Shown here: positions 33,531 to 46,939 of the stretch, piece by piece | How the letters are laid out: the number at the start of each line of letters is the position of its first letter | Numbering within the stretch: the first letter of the stretch is position 1 | From: Telmatactis stephensoni | Taxonomy: Eukaryota; Cnidaria; Anthozoa; Actiniaria; Isophelliidae | Assembly (NCBI GenBank): GCA_029948255.1 | Contig: JALIZF010001752.1 | Span: 592,001 to 656,000 of the forward strand | Length of the DNA stretch: 64,000 nucleotides | Direction of reading: 5' to 3' | Position numbers and translations under genes: made by a program | The notes under the pieces: generated by a model | The model's input: the letters and a program-made list of their open reading frames with translations, nothing else | The model's database searches: none | What the model was told of the DNA's origin: nothing

Positions 33531-35253
33531 TTTTTGTTTTTCTTTCTTTCTTTTTTTAGTTTTAACAAAATAAAATCATAAAATTCCTTTAAAAATTGTA
33601 GTATAAAGTTTCTAAAGCTAATGGTATAGAAGATAGAAAATGACAAGCATCTCCTTTGTGATTTTTTTTTAGCCAATAATAAAATAGTTTCTAAGTCAAA
33701 TAGGCTTAATACATTAGGCTTAATTTATTTGATTATTTCTTCATTTCTTTATCATTCACTTAATCTTTTAATTAACAGCTATTTTGTTGTTTAGCATTAA
33801 TGTTAAAAGTACCGGAGATATAGAAACTCAAATTAGTTTCCGTTTTTAAAGTAAATTTTCATGTACAACGGATAAAAAGAACATTCTACCCTTGAAATAG
33901 CAACCATTATATTCTTGAGAGTGAGTGTCCAATCTCTACAATATATATATATATAGGTTTTTCTATAAGAAGTATTCCTATTATAAAGGTGTTGATAAAG
34001 GTGTTAAAAGCTGTCTTTATTTAATATTAACCTGTTTGCACGAATTATATCTTTAATTTTCGGCATTATTTGCATGATGAACATATTAAGTATATTGTAA
34101 GTCCGATGACAACAGATACGAGGATATTAATTGGTTACTTTTCTATCGTCAATGAATGGATATGAAGAATTTAATTTTCTTATCAATCATGCAAGCACGC
34201 AACTGCATGAAAGTCCAAGTTCAGCGGATTCTCGAATTCATCGAAAAGGAATATTCTTTTTGCGATATTTTGCATTAACTGGTCACATGATACAAATTCT
34301 GGCTGGCCGGCAAAATACACCGTGGGAAATCTAAAACAAAGACTAGTCGAGCTTGACCGGTTGTTGTTGTTGTTGTTGTTGTTTGGGGGGGGGGGGGGGA
34401 GCTGTTACATTCAATTCCGCCAGGGTAGCAGATTTTGTACCATGTGACCAGATGATGCAAAAAGGATATGACATTTATTATGACATTTGCACAAACATTG
34501 ACCCTTCAAAACATAGAAACGAGATCGATTTCGAAATGAACATTGGGAAATCTGTCGATTAGATGATTTTAACGAAGCGCGTGCATGTGGACGTTTCAAA
34601 CAGCGACTGAGACAAATTCTTTTTATTCCAAACACGATTATGTCATAGTGGCGAATTCATAGATAAAGCACATGAAAATCCATATATAAAATCCATATAT
34701 TACTAGTGTACCCAGAAGCCATTTTTATCTCTGCTTGTAGGTTCGATGATTTTGAAAGGGTCAATGTTTGTGCAAGTATACATAAAGAAATAATTGGTAA
34801 AGTGGTCAAAATCAGGATTTCTAGTTACATCCTTCAATCCATCACCGGTACCAATTTGAGCTCAAACATTTTACATCTGTTCCCAAAAATGTCAACTCAA
34901 CTCAGGAATGACCTAAAATAAAATCGATGTCACTAAGTATGGATATTGTGCCTTAGGGACCTTAGAAATCAATTATCTATTTCAAGAAGGACAAAATAAT
35001 TTCTTTCCTATCAAATCACTTGACAACTTTGACATTTAAATTGCCTTGCTGGTGGGTTTCAAACGCGGATAGTATTAAAATGTCAGGCAAAATTATAAAC
35101 TGAAACATCGTTTTAATTTCCGCTCACTTTTTCTAGAACAAATCGATTAACTTTTTATCTTCTTACGTATCTTATCTCATAATCGCTGCCGATGGACATA
35201 ACAGTATTGTCCAAGGATGCACTTAACTTCAGTGGGGAGAACCTAGCTACTTA
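33322..35253. other. Gene-free stretch with T-rich and GTT repeats
   Basis: 33400-33560 is a T-rich block with (GTT)n, (GGT)n and TTTTG units, read as artefactual frames on both strands. A (TA)n run lies near 33940-33953 and (GTT)n followed by a G-run lies at 34362-34399. No gene was recognised. Confidence 0.45.
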
Positions 35254-35274
35254 CGTAGTACTCAGTTGATGTAA

Positions 35275-35394
35275 TAGAGTGCACGCCATATATCCGTGAA
35301 ATGGTTATTGTAATTGCACCATTTTGGACAAACTAGTGGATAGCACTGAAGCAGAACAGTTAGTAGTTGTTTCACGGATATTTGGCGTGCACTA
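35275..35394. mobile_element. AGAGTGCACG-type MITE, copy A
   Basis: Left end TAGAGTGCACGCCATATATC then CGTGAAA, mirrored at the right by TTTCACGGATATTTGGCGTG then CACTATA. The ends begin with TA, compatible with Tc1/mariner-type TA insertion. It resembles 44814-44958 and 45118-45274. Confidence 0.65.
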
Positions 35395-35408
35395 TATATT
35401 CATAGAAA

Positions 35409-35662
35409 TACAGCGTTTTGCAAAAATTCTGAGAAAGCCAAGTATATACATATATACATATATCAGGTGCATTCTGGGTAATTTTCAAACTAAAATCGCT
35501 AAAATACGGGGAAAAATACAAATTCTTTGCAAATTTACGATGCAGTTATTCAGACTTTATGGTGATAAGCACTTTGGCTTAACTTTTTATGAAAAAGATG
35601 CTATTTTAGAGAAATTTGAAAATATATACTTGACTTTCTCAGAATTTTTGCAAAACGCTGTA
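35409..35662. mobile_element. CAGCGTTTTGC-type MITE
   Basis: A 27-bp perfect TIR pair: CAGCGTTTTGCAAAAATTCT then GAGAAAG at the left, with its exact complement at the right. TA dinucleotides abut both ends, consistent with a TA target duplication. No transposase. Confidence 0.75.
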
Positions 35663-35920
35663 TAGTGAATAACACATAAAACAATAGATAGACTGAATGA
35701 CAATAGAATACAATATTTTATTAAATATATTACATCAACTGAGTGCTATGTTAGTTTTCTCAATTAACTTTCAGTGACTATACATCATGCTCAAATGTGG
35801 CGCCATTATTAGAAGTTTCTTCTAGGCGTTGCTCGATCTCGTTAACAGGCTCTCTCACGTGCCAGAACACAGGAAACCCAGCCTAGATGTAAATTTAATT
35901 GACAGTTTTAACCACGTTGA

Positions 35921-36131
35921 GCATGTATACAATTTGTCTGCGCATATCTGTATTTCTGGTTTGAAATTCATTTGTATATCGAATGCAAGAAATGTTATGT
36001 TGACATTGATTTAATTTGTAGAACGAGATCGCCAACCAAATGTTCCAGGTCAATATAATATTTCTTGCACTCGATATGCAAATGAATTTTAAACCAAAAC
36101 ACAGACATGCGCAGACAAATTGTATACATGC
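35921..36131. repeat. Inverted-repeat element, about 80-bp arms
   Basis: GCATGTATACAATTTGTCTG at the left matches CAGACAAATTGTATACATGC at the right. The arms continue through the GAAATTCATTTG / CAAATGAATTT and TCGAATGCAAGAAAT blocks with scattered mismatches. Confidence 0.75.
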
Positions 36132-36139
36132 TACCACGC

Positions 36140-37300
36140 AGTACATTAGCTAGGTGTAGTCACTTTACTGTCTAGTCGGGATATCAATGACCGCGAAACT
36201 TTCACTGTGGGATTACAGCGCGGAAAGAGCCGAAAATCATGCGACAATTCAATTAACAATATGATGGCTGAATCAGGATAGCGGTTAGTTCTATAATTAG
36301 CAGTTAAGACTCTTTTCCAATGTTTCTTTATTTTTTGTTTTTATTTTCTTCTCTTTTTTTCTAAGAGGTGATAGGGAGTTTGGAACGGAAATAATTAGTA
36401 TTGTGATTATGTTATTTTAGAAAAATTCACACGAAAACGACGCGTTTAATTTCCAATTTAAGTGGGAATCTTAGGTTGACAACCTCACCGCACTTTGACT
36501 TGATATTTTTCCAAGAAATTTTTAGAGCTAGCTCTCTTTAAAAAGTGCGATCCTTTGCTCGAATTCAGATTTTAATAGAACTTTCTAAATGTCACTAGAG
36601 ACTGAAAAGCTTGCCGTATGTGTATTTCTTAGTTCTACTTTTCAAACTTTCGTCGAGCGGCTTTCTGTGTTTGCGATAGTTGAGTTAATAGCAACGAGAA
36701 ATTACTTGTATCTAGTTTGTGTTTTGAATTCATTGTCATGTTAATATAAAACTCATATCATTCCCCGTATATATGTTTTACACAAGTGAGAATCAAACGG
36801 CTCTGGTACGCAGGTTTTGCCTGTCTAAAAAAAACGAATGTCCCTTACTTTGATCCTTGCGAAGATGGTTTCATAATCTTATCTTATTCAGAAATGTTGT
36901 ATTAACAGCCAAGTTAAAACAAGGAACCGCACCGATATTCAAATAAAAAACATTTCATTTAAACCGCTTCCTGTTTACATAGGCTCAAAACAGTGTGGTT
37001 AACTTTAGGCGATATGAATTAGACTGAAGTTTAAGCAGCTTATAATGATTAAAACGGCGACGTTCTAGTCAATTCTAATCACGGTTTTAGTCAGATCTTA
37101 TATCCCGTGCTTGTTATGAGATGTAGGTGCAAGCATTTATTAATGCAGTGTATTAACTTAAGTTTATGAACGCCTCGCACGAAGTTAAGAAAAGTTGTTT
37201 GAAACATGAAATCGATGTTTTCCTGTTCTATCTACCTCTCTTTCTTTGGTTGTTGTTCTTCTTTGTTCTTCTTTGTTTGTTTGTTCGTTTGTTTGTTTAT
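36140..37300. other. Gene-free stretch
   Basis: Nothing beyond unremarkable AT-rich sequence is supportable. Confidence 0.4.
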
Positions 37301-37307
37301 TTGTTTG

Positions 37308-37601
<294 letters not shown>

Positions 37602-37649
37602 TCTTGATTTCTTGATCATGATTTCTTTCTAGTTTTCGCCATACGGCAC

Positions 37650-40600
37650 GTGCCACGTACTGAGAAGCGCTTTCACTGCACGTGCCTTCTAATAGCGGAG
37701 CTCTTCGCAGAGCTCCATAGACATAGAGAATTAACAAGCGTAAAACTTAGGAAGAAACCATACCCACCAAAAATCTGTGGCATTGCAGCATGCCCGCTCG
37801 CTGTTTGTTGTCCGTCCGCCTTTTGCGCGCGTTAAAATGTTTAAAAAATGCTAAATCTTTGACCATGCGCTCACTCACAACTAGCAAGAGCTGAAACGGC
37901 TCCGAGCGTGCCCCCAAAATAACCAAGGGAATCTTTGGTTTGAACTTTGCACATCAATGAGTAAACAGAAAAAAGTGGAGTTTGATCGTTCCAATAATAC
38001 GAACATAATAAACTTATGTCACGGACTTATCCTACCCTTGCCAACAGTTATGACGCGGAAAGAAGCCATGCAATCTGAATTCAAAGTAGTACTCGATTAC
38101 TAGGACTTTCCGGCTCTCTCCAATATGTATGTGCTCTAATTACAACTTCTAAGAAAGAAATAATTTAAGAGCTTCGCATACAGTCTTGAATATATGTACT
38201 AGTTTATATACTTAAATGATTCAATTACTTTGGTTCTTTCCAAGCCCACTTCCTTAACTCTTTGCTCTTTCATTTCCATCCACTCATACTTAATCACCTC
38301 TCAAGAGATCAGAGAAGTGCTAGAGGCGACGCAAGCATGATCAAGATCAAGATTCAATATTTTTTGCTTTGTGATGTTTTCGATCGCGGAAGAAAATTGT
38401 TTGTTTTGTCAGAACTTCGGTAAATTAAAATCTTACAAACGAAATCACTTCTAAGCTTTGAACATGGATTGACTTGAAAGCGGTACCCGAGAAAAGCCCT
38501 TTTCTTCTTTTTTAATCAAGTGTGATGATGATATGATAATAATAACTTTATCAGCGTCTCAATCTTATAGCCAGGCACTAGTACCCTACTAATCGGGGAG
38601 ACTGTATTGTGTTGTATGGCTTAATATGCCGTAAACTTTGTGCTAGACAGTGGAAACGTCCTTTCCTAGCCTCTGGGCAACATGAAATATCATGAAATTC
38701 CCAGTTCTGTTATGTGCCTGCCTTCAAACGAGCCCCATCTTAGTGCAGTAAATTACAAAATGGTATAACTGGGCTTTCCATTGCTGTCTCAACACAGTCT
38801 TGGATCTTTATATTTTCTCGTTGAGATGTTATTACTTTTTTATTACTTGAAGTATTGCCGCTTCACCAACATTTTTACAATGATAAAATAATTCTCGCAC
38901 AAATAAAGTTAAGGATTAATTAATTTTGTTGATACTCAACAAAACTACATAATAATGATTAATTTTGCTCTCGTTGCATATAAACGAAAAGTTTGTTCCT
39001 TATCGCTGTAGCTTTACATAAAGAACTTCCAAAATATTGATCTCCTTTTCACTGAATGCAAAGAATGATAAGGTTTGACTTTGTAGTCATGTGACTAACA
39101 AACTAACCAATCACAGATTAGATGACCGCACGCGAAATCAAGCCATCTCTGGAGGCGGGAAAGGCACGTTGTAATGAATACTGTATGCGAGAGAGATAAA
39201 TTGCTAAGCAACACTAAACAGGAACTTCGTTTTCTTCATAGGATATCGGAAAGGCTTTTTAAATAAAGATAAAATTAAGCCTTTATTTTCCGCTTTTATG
39301 CAGACAACTTCAATGTTTTGGCGAAAATGTAAAAAGATCCAGCTGTTTACTGAGGCATTTTTTACTTCCTATTTTATAATATATCTTTACTTTAAAGGCC
39401 TCATAAGAGCGCAGCGGAAGTCGATTCATAAAAGAAATTGATTTTTTTCGATATCATTACTAACAAGTCTCAAAATAAGGATTTTAGTCGAGATTTTTGC
39501 GCTAAATGATAAATTAAGTCGTACAAAAGAAAGCGCTGCACCCCTTGTGGCTAAATGTTTAATGAAAGAAGTGTAAAAAATTAAATTCAAAAGTACAAGG
39601 GATTTAGATTGTAAAGTTTACAGGATTTATAAGAGCGAGAAAAGCTCTATGGGCTCAAAAATGCACCTAAGTAAAGCGGTTAGTGACTACGAAATTAGAA
39701 AACTTTAACTTGTTCAATTTTTTCTGAGAATGTAGACAAACTAACAAACTACAAACTAATGAACAGAAGTAATATTTAGTAAAATTATATTGAGCATACT
39801 TTGAATTACTTAGCTTTGAATGGCCGATATAAACAGAAATATAAACAAAACCTTTACAGTTAAGCTTTGGAGTTTTCTACCAGTGATTACTAATGAGCAT
39901 GAGAGATGAATATGAAAAACTTATAGAAAAAACATTCCATTTTTAAAATCTGAATAACTTGCGATACACTAAAAAAAATAATACAATTTCAAAAAAAAAT
40001 GAGTATTTAGATATATACAACCACTTAACAATAGTTATTAGACTATGTTTTTACCTAGAAACCTATTATACTTGAATGAACAACAACGAAGATAAATAGT
40101 CAGTTTTTCGGCAAACTGAGCGCAATAATCTAATACTGTTTCAATTTTCTCACAGGATAAAACAAGGGAGTGTTAATTGAAGTTTGACTACAATGAGTAG
40201 CAATTTCCATTCGCGGCACTACGTTAACGGCTTTGTACACGCTGCGAGATTCTTGTTTCTACGCGCATATATGAGATGGATACGACAAGAGAGTTTTAAT
40301 AACAATAGACTTAAAGTGATGAAATATTAGCATATCTATACTATAAAGATATGATCTTGAGCTCTAATACTTTCACCCACACTACTCGTGCAAGCTACGC
40401 TTCCTGGAGGGCGGTACAATACGAACGAAGACAAATTCGTGGTCAAACGACACACAGAGTTCAATAAGTTCGATGACGAGGTCCAGTCTAAACCATTTTG
40501 ATTTGACCTCAATCAACGGTGAGTCGAATTTTTATAATGCAAAAGATGTTTTCCTCTTTTTTCCTCAAGAAATATTTTTTCTTTCAGCATTTCACACATT

Positions 40601-41880
40601 TAGGGCGAAAGTGACTCCGGCGTCATTCCTTTCTTTCTTTGAAAAGCACCCTCTTAGTTTTAATCCAAATTATGTTTAATTTCGTCAGTTTAAAATTAAA
40701 ATTTATCAAAATTTCTGGGGATTTATCAATAATGACTGAGTCTTTGAGTAGAATTAAAAGACCCCAGCTGAACAGTAAGTGAAGTGAAACATATTGATTT
40801 TTTTTTCTTTTTTCGAGAAGAAACTAACTGAGCTGAGCTGTCAATCAGGAGCCCATGAACTCCTGATTTCGTGCCTACTTCCTCGACTTAAAACGATATT
40901 CTCAGAAGAAGAAGAAGAAGAAGAAGAAAAAAAAGCATAAATCTGAATTTTTCGAAGAAGAAACGTGAGCTGACACAATACAGTTCGTGCAAACTTCCGC
41001 GGCTTAAACCTTATCCTCAGAAATCCAAAGGACATTAAGTATACTAAATACAAAGATGTAGCTACAGACTATGAAATCAAGTTAACTTTTTTGTGGTCTT
41101 TCCGCTGGAACTATAAATTCGCTTAAAAATAATTGTGCCTTCGTAAACACAAGAGGGTGTCATCAAAACCAACCAATCATAAAACGGAACCGGTAAGGAG
41201 CAACAAATCTAACTGAGTTCAAATCCTTTGTCTTAACGATGGTTTCCTAAATAAGAACCGATAAGAAAAGGGACAATTGATCAAACATATTAAAAGTCAA
41301 AAGGGACCGGATGAAGGTTTTCAGATAACGTGAATACATATTCTAATTCGCGTAATCAATCCTAAGCCCGCAATAATAACTTTTACTATTTTTAAGAATT
41401 TAAGTCCTAATATATATAAATATAGAGGCAATTTAGAGCTAAAAATGTTGTATGGTATCATGGGCAAAACGTTATTTCGAAATTTATCCTTTTAAAGATC
41501 TTATCGAAGGATCTCACACGTTGAATCAAGGCAGCAAGTGTAGTTGAAGTTATTAAGTTTAAGAGTGCCTTGAGGAACAGTTTGAAATGGTACGTGAGCT
41601 ATTTTAAGGCCTTTAGGAAAATAGTCATTCTCGATCGATAGTTGTTTATTGTACGGAAGAGTTCTAATATATATAGATGAAGTTACTGTGGCCTCTGGAC
41701 GTAAAGGACATTGTGCTTCATGATAATTACTGCGGTTTCGATAGTGTATTTTTTTGTTCTATATCATTGTTTTCTTTCTTTTCTCAAATATTTATTTTTT
41801 CTTTCTTGTCGTTTTTCTCTATCCTATCATGATGTTGCTTGGCTTGCTCTTTCTTTCTAATCTTTCTCTCTCTCTTTCTT

Positions 41881-41964
<84 letters not shown>

Positions 41965-43520
41965 TTCCTTCCTTAATTCCTTTCTTTCTTTCTTTCTTCC
42001 TTCCTTCCTTCCTTCCTTCCTTCCTTCCTTAGTTTTCTTTCTTTGTTTCGTTTTCTTTGTTTCGTTCTTCGTTTCGTTCTTTCTTTCTTTTTTCTTTTTC
42101 TTTCTCCCTTTCATTGGTTGTTTCTTTCTCCCTTTAATATAATTGTTTTTTCACTTTAATTCCTTCTTTTATCTTTATTTATTTATTTCATTTCACATCT
42201 TTTGTCTTTCCCTTCCTTCTTCCTTTTTTCTCTTTTTTCCTTCTACTTATGATTGAGTTCAGATTACATTCAAACTGATGTTTGCTTTAAAGAATATTAA
42301 TATCAAACATGTATACATGCAAGTAGAATACTGACCGATTTCCTGAGAGACTGATCTTTGTAAATACTTGAATTTCACTGTGCCTTCTCATTTGAACCAT
42401 ACATCTAATTAAAATCGAATTCCTTCCATGTTAATTTTACTCAATTTGGTCTAAGCTTTCGGGCCAGTATCGAACGTCCTATCATCAGGGCCGATTAAGT
42501 CTGAAGGGTTGAATCAAATTTAGTAGAATCAACGTGTAAGAAACCTTGTTATATGCCTAATATGATTCCTACGTGCAAAGAAATTGTGAAATGGACTGCT
42601 TTTCGATTGCTAATTTTTTTATACAATGGCGTTTTTGGTCTATCTAAGGTGCGAATAATTATAAGGAGGAAAAATATGCGGCTTCAAATTCATCCGGATT
42701 AGTGTGGAAGTAGCTTTAAACAAAAGAAAGCTAAGTCGCTGTTTTAGTGGAGACGCAAGTCCTAACCGTAGCCACCTGTGCGTGCAAAACGACTGCGCAT
42801 GCGTAATTTTCCCAGAACAGAATTCCACGGAATATCAATTCTAACAGTGAGTTAAAATTGTTGCTGTATTTACTAACTTTACAAAATGTGATCATTCATG
42901 TGAAACCCTACAACAGGGATAAATCAGGCGGTATATATTTCAAATACAAAAATAGTACAGCTTGGTCTTGCTGTGGTTTACCGAATGAATCTATGGAAAT
43001 GTTACTTGGCTTTCACGCTGTTTCTCTCGGAATGTGAGAAAAAACTGTGAAAGTGTAAACTAAAGGCAGTTGGAGCATGTAAAGTGATGCAAGTTCAGCA
43101 TATAGTTGAATGTTAGACACTGAGAGAATTCCTTATACATTCGGTTTGAACAACGTTTTGCATTGCACGCATGCAAACCGTAGCAAAGAAGATGCTTGAG
43201 TGAGATTGGTACGCATTCTTGTCCGTTCATGGTTTAAGCTGATGTCACTGGAGACGATTTGCAACGACAATTTTTCGCGTACCGCTAACTGAAGTTGATC
43301 CGTTTAACATAACATAAGGAACGATTTTGAGCCCAATTTTGGCTTCGACAACACATTGCTAGTCATGCAGTTTGATTTGGATTCAAAAACTTGCAACGCA
43401 AAATGACGACGAGTTTGGCCCAAGTTTTACCGGTTTTGTGCAAAAAATCGTCTCGTGTAATATTAGCTTAATTTAGTCGCGAAAGATACTGATCACGTTT
43501 TTCGTCATAAATTTTTATAT
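37650..43520. other. Long gene-free stretch
   Basis: Almost 6 kb with only short frames lacking any recognisable domain. It contains (AGA)n near 40903-40930 and the CTTT/CCTT tract listed separately. An NRF1-like TGCGCATGCG lies at about 42789-42798, with no gene attached. Unlinked small exons cannot be excluded by eye. Confidence 0.4.
41848..42031. repeat. (CTTT)n / (CCTT)n microsatellite
   Basis: Blocks of TTTC followed by TTCC units, with a small unrelated interruption near 41973. A pyrimidine-only strand extends loosely to about 42250. Confidence 0.95.
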
Positions 43521-43529
43521 AACAATTGT

Positions 43530-44070
43530 TGCATTACGTGCGCTCTGATTGGTCGAGAGCCGTGTGTGATTACAGTACACACGCATAGACGACGTCATTG
43601 AATCTTACGCGCGCTTTGATAGGTTGAAATATTTCGATAAATATTATATAAAACAAATAGGTTCCATTATATTATTCCGTGCCTCTGTACTTTAACAAAT
43701 GCACAGAAGACGTCCAAATGTGGTGAGAACAACAGGAACATGCATCGAGTTCATCTCGTGGCGTATTTTTTTTGTTTTCACCACATTTTGACGTCATCTG
43801 TGCACGTATTAGAGTACAGACGCACGGAAAAATCGAATCTATTTGTTAAATAGCTCACTGTAATCCTGAGTATCCGTAGGAGACAGCACTGATAGATCAA
43901 GGGAGGTAGAAAAAAAGTGCACCATGCTGCCTTTGAAGGAACAAATTCAGTCAAAGAGTCGCGGATGTTAGAATTTTTTATGTAATTTTTGGTACATTAC
44001 GTGCGCGCTGATTAGTGTTGAGCTGTGTGTTATTACAGTGCAGACACACGGATGACGTCACAGAATTTTA
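43530..44070. repeat. Repeat cluster: direct repeat plus inverted repeat with CRE motifs
   Basis: Two diverged direct copies (about 43530-43606 and 43993-44070) share CATTACGTGCGC, CTGATT and TTACAGT with ACGTCA. Between them an inverted repeat (43675-43829) has TTCCGTGC / GCACGGAA ends and pairs GCACAGAAGACGTC with GACGTCATCTGTGC. TGACGTCA palindromes occur at 43789-43796 and 44053-44060. Probably related interspersed elements. Confidence 0.6.
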
Positions 44071-44813
44071 TTCGGTCGACTATGTCAGAGGCGTGGTATA
44101 GTGGCAAAATTTCAAAGCTGCTGTTTTTATACGTTGTCATTAAACTGGCAATGATACATCAAAACTTTAATGCCCTACATTTGTGATAACATTGCTCAAA
44201 TCTTTAACAAAACTTAGTGAAGATGCAGTAAAGCTTATTGGAGACATTTACGGAAATGATGGATTTTCTGGTGATCAAAATGCCACCTTTTCCAAAGTAC
44301 AGAGCACGATATCTCTGAGACACATTCACCAAATTTTGTTAGCATTTTACATTTTGGTCTTTGACCAGCTAAAGGAGCTCGTATGCAAAATATTGAGCTT
44401 TTTAAACTAAAGGTGTCCTTATTATTATAAGTATAAAACATTTTCTGCCCTGTTCAGTACCATTAAGTGCCTTCTTATCTATAGACGAGTCCGCACATAG
44501 ATAACCTTTTATCAAAGTTAATATAAAATGCTAAGAAGCCGAAAGTGTATTACACTTTGTATATGAATTAAGAATGAAGAAGTGTTTAAATGCACTTTGT
44601 GCTAAAGGCGTTTATCAACCAGCGAGTTTCAGCTGATGTAATGTTTTTGTTTTTGTAACAAACTTTGAAACACCTTTTAGTGTCACAGTCAATAGATGAT
44701 TCATCAGTGACTGATTAAAACAAGTGATTGAATCAAGCTTCACTTAGCTTTGATTAATGCACGAAATCAATTTTCTAATAAAACAAACTTTTTTTTGTAG
44801 AAAAAATATTTGA

Positions 44814-44958
44814 TAGAGTGCACGCACTTAATCCGTGAAACATAAATAGTACAAAACAGTGCTAAATTATGGTAATTCCTTTGTTTCCTATTGTCTAATC
44901 AACACTATTTAGTAGTAATTAGTAGTGTTTGTTTCACGGATTAAGTGCATGCACTCTA
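44814..44958. mobile_element. AGAGTGCACG-type MITE, copy B
   Basis: Near-perfect 28-bp TIRs: left TAGAGTGCACGCACTTAATC then CGTGAAAC; the right end is its complement with one difference. The interior is AT-rich, with no coding capacity. Confidence 0.8.
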
Positions 44959-45117
44959 GCGGAATTTTAGTGGTGGAACACAGACATTATATTATTTATT
45001 ATTTTCATTTCCAGCCTTTCCAACACATAATAAGTTAAGTACATGATTTTAGTCTTCTCAAAGGCGACTTTCAAAAGTGAATGTACGTCACCTCTTATAT
45101 GTTCGTTATACTTATTT

Positions 45118-45274
45118 TAGAGTACAAACACTAAATGCGTGCAACACTTTACATTGCACAATTAAATACCAAACAGCACTATATAATTAAACAATAAAAA
45201 ACAATAGAATTCAAGGCACTAGGTAGCACTATTTAGTACTATTTATGTTGCACGCTTTAAGTGTTTGTACTCTA
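45118..45274. mobile_element. AGAGTACAAACAC-type MITE, related to copy B
   Basis: TIR TAGAGTACAAACACTAAATG then CGTGCAAC, mirrored at the right by GTTGCACGCTTTAAGTGTTT then GTACTCTA. It shares the AGAGT...CGTG(A/C)AAC layout with the element 160 bases upstream but has a different core. Confidence 0.75.
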
Positions 45275-45849
45275 TCATTTTAAAATTTAACACCACTGAA
45301 TGAACTTTAGGGTCTCAAGTTTGTCTTTTCATTTTAGATTTTCAAATATAAATTAATTTCTTATGCAGACTTTTTCACAAACAGACAATCAAACAAACAA
45401 AAGAACAGATCGAGTGAAAAAATGGAGACACATACCCTCAACTCTAAACTCGATTTTTGTAAATACGTATTTCAAAAAAACGTTGTCGTAGATCTGACTC
45501 TGATATCTAAACCTGAATCTCACATCTGAAACTAAGTATATGCCAATTATTGCGTCTGACTAATTTAATGTCTCATCAAAAAATGCTAGTGAATTTTACG
45601 TTTTGGAGGCCCGCTTGACAAAATGTTTCCAAATGCTCTTTAACTTTGTCATTTAAACGACGTTGGACCTGAAACTGAGACCATCTGTCAAAAAGGCTGA
45701 AAGTTTCTCTCTGATCTTTGTCCAACATTGCATTTAGCTAATCAAAGACAAAAAGGTATATGGTGACCTTATCTAACACAGGTCTCTTCGCCCATCACAG
45801 TCATGACTGAATATATCGAGGACAATTCTCCGCTGGTGGTGATTTATTT

Positions 45850-46449
45850 CAGTCAGTCAGTCAGTCAGTCAGTCAGTCAGTCAGTCAGTCAGTCAGTCAG
45901 TCAGTCAGTCAGTCAGTCAGTCAGTCAGTCAGTCAGTCAGTCAGTCAGTCAGTCAGTCAGTCAGTCAGTCAGTCAGTCAGTCAGTCAGTCAGTCAGTCAG
46001 TCAGTCAGTCAGTCAGTCAGTCAGTCAGTCAGTCAGTCAGTCAGTCAGTCAGTCAGTCAGTCAGTCAGTCAGTCAGTCAGTCAGTCAGTCAGTCAGTCAG
46101 TCAGTCAGTCAGTCAGTCAGTCAGTCAGTCAGTCAGTCAGTCAGTCAGTCAGTCAGTCAGTCAGTCAGTCAGTCAGTCAGTCAGTCAGTCAGTCAGTCAG
46201 TCAGTCAGTCAGTCAGTCAGTCAGTCAGTCAGTCAGTCAGTCAGTCAGTCAGTCAGTCAGTCAGTCAGTCAGTCAGTCAGTCAGTCAGTCAGTCAGTCAG
46301 TCAGTCAGTCAGTCAGTCAGTCAGTCAGTCAGTCAGTCAGTCAGTCAGTCAGTCAGTCAGTCAGTCAGTCAGTCAGTCAGTCAGTCAGTCAGTCAGTCAG
46401 TCAGTCAGTCAGTCAGTCAGTCAGTCAGTCAGTCAGTCAGTCAGTCAGT
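45850..46449. repeat. Perfect (CAGT)150 tetranucleotide array
   Basis: Exactly 600 bases, 150 uninterrupted CAGT units with no substitution. The Gln-Ser-Val-Ser open frame across it is an artefact of the period-12 codon cycle. Its perfection implies very recent expansion or an assembler-made consensus. Confidence 0.98.
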
Positions 46450-46560
46450 TATGGTGGGTGGGTAGGTTGCTTTGTTGCTTGGTTAGTAAGTTGTTCGATT
46501 GAGACATATGACTTCTACCAATCTAGATCTCCTTAAGCTTCCTTAGCTTCGATCGTAATA

Positions 46561-46932
46561 TGGACAATGACACTACCTAATTAATTCAAATCCCATTATC
46601 ATCAATATACTAGGCCAAATAACAAACTGCCCTCTTGAAAACGCGCCGTTCAGCGGGCGAAAATTGAATTTGACGGGCCGCAAATACATTTGCAGCCCTG
46701 CTGCTGATTGGCTGAGAAGGCATCGCGCCACAGCTCTCGACCAATCAGAATTTACAAGAAAACCATCTCAAAACTAGAATTTTGTGTCAATCGTTATTTT
46801 TTTATATTGATTTGAAGACAACTTTTATCGTACTGATCAAACGCCATTTTACCATATGGAAGAATTTCCAAGAATTTCCAAGTTTTACCATATGGAAGAA
46901 TGACATTACCTAATTAATTCAAACCCCCAATG
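46561..46932. repeat. Direct repeat pair with inverted CCAAT boxes between
   Basis: CTACCTAATTAATTCAAATC (46572 region) recurs with small changes near 46907-46925. Between the copies are a GC-rich block and a CTGATTGGCTGAG / CGACCAATCAGAA pair, which forms a small stem and looks like opposed NF-Y (CCAAT) sites. A short AGAATTTCCA tandem lies near 46861-46880. The nature is unknown. Confidence 0.4.
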
Positions 46933-46939
46933 AAAGGAG

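Larger units (their letters stand above)
35260..35744. repeat. Outer inverted repeat enclosing two MITEs
   Basis: ACTCAGTTGATGTAAT (35260-35275) is exactly complementary to ATTACATCAACTGAGT (35729-35744). Two smaller TIR elements lie between them, suggesting nested insertions. Confidence 0.55.

Noticed and set aside
33312..33676. Phe-rich and Lys/Thr-rich frames
   Set aside because: T-rich low-complexity DNA, no domains.
45803..46465. 220-codon Ser-Gln-Ser-Val frame
   Set aside because: A by-product of the perfect CAGT array.
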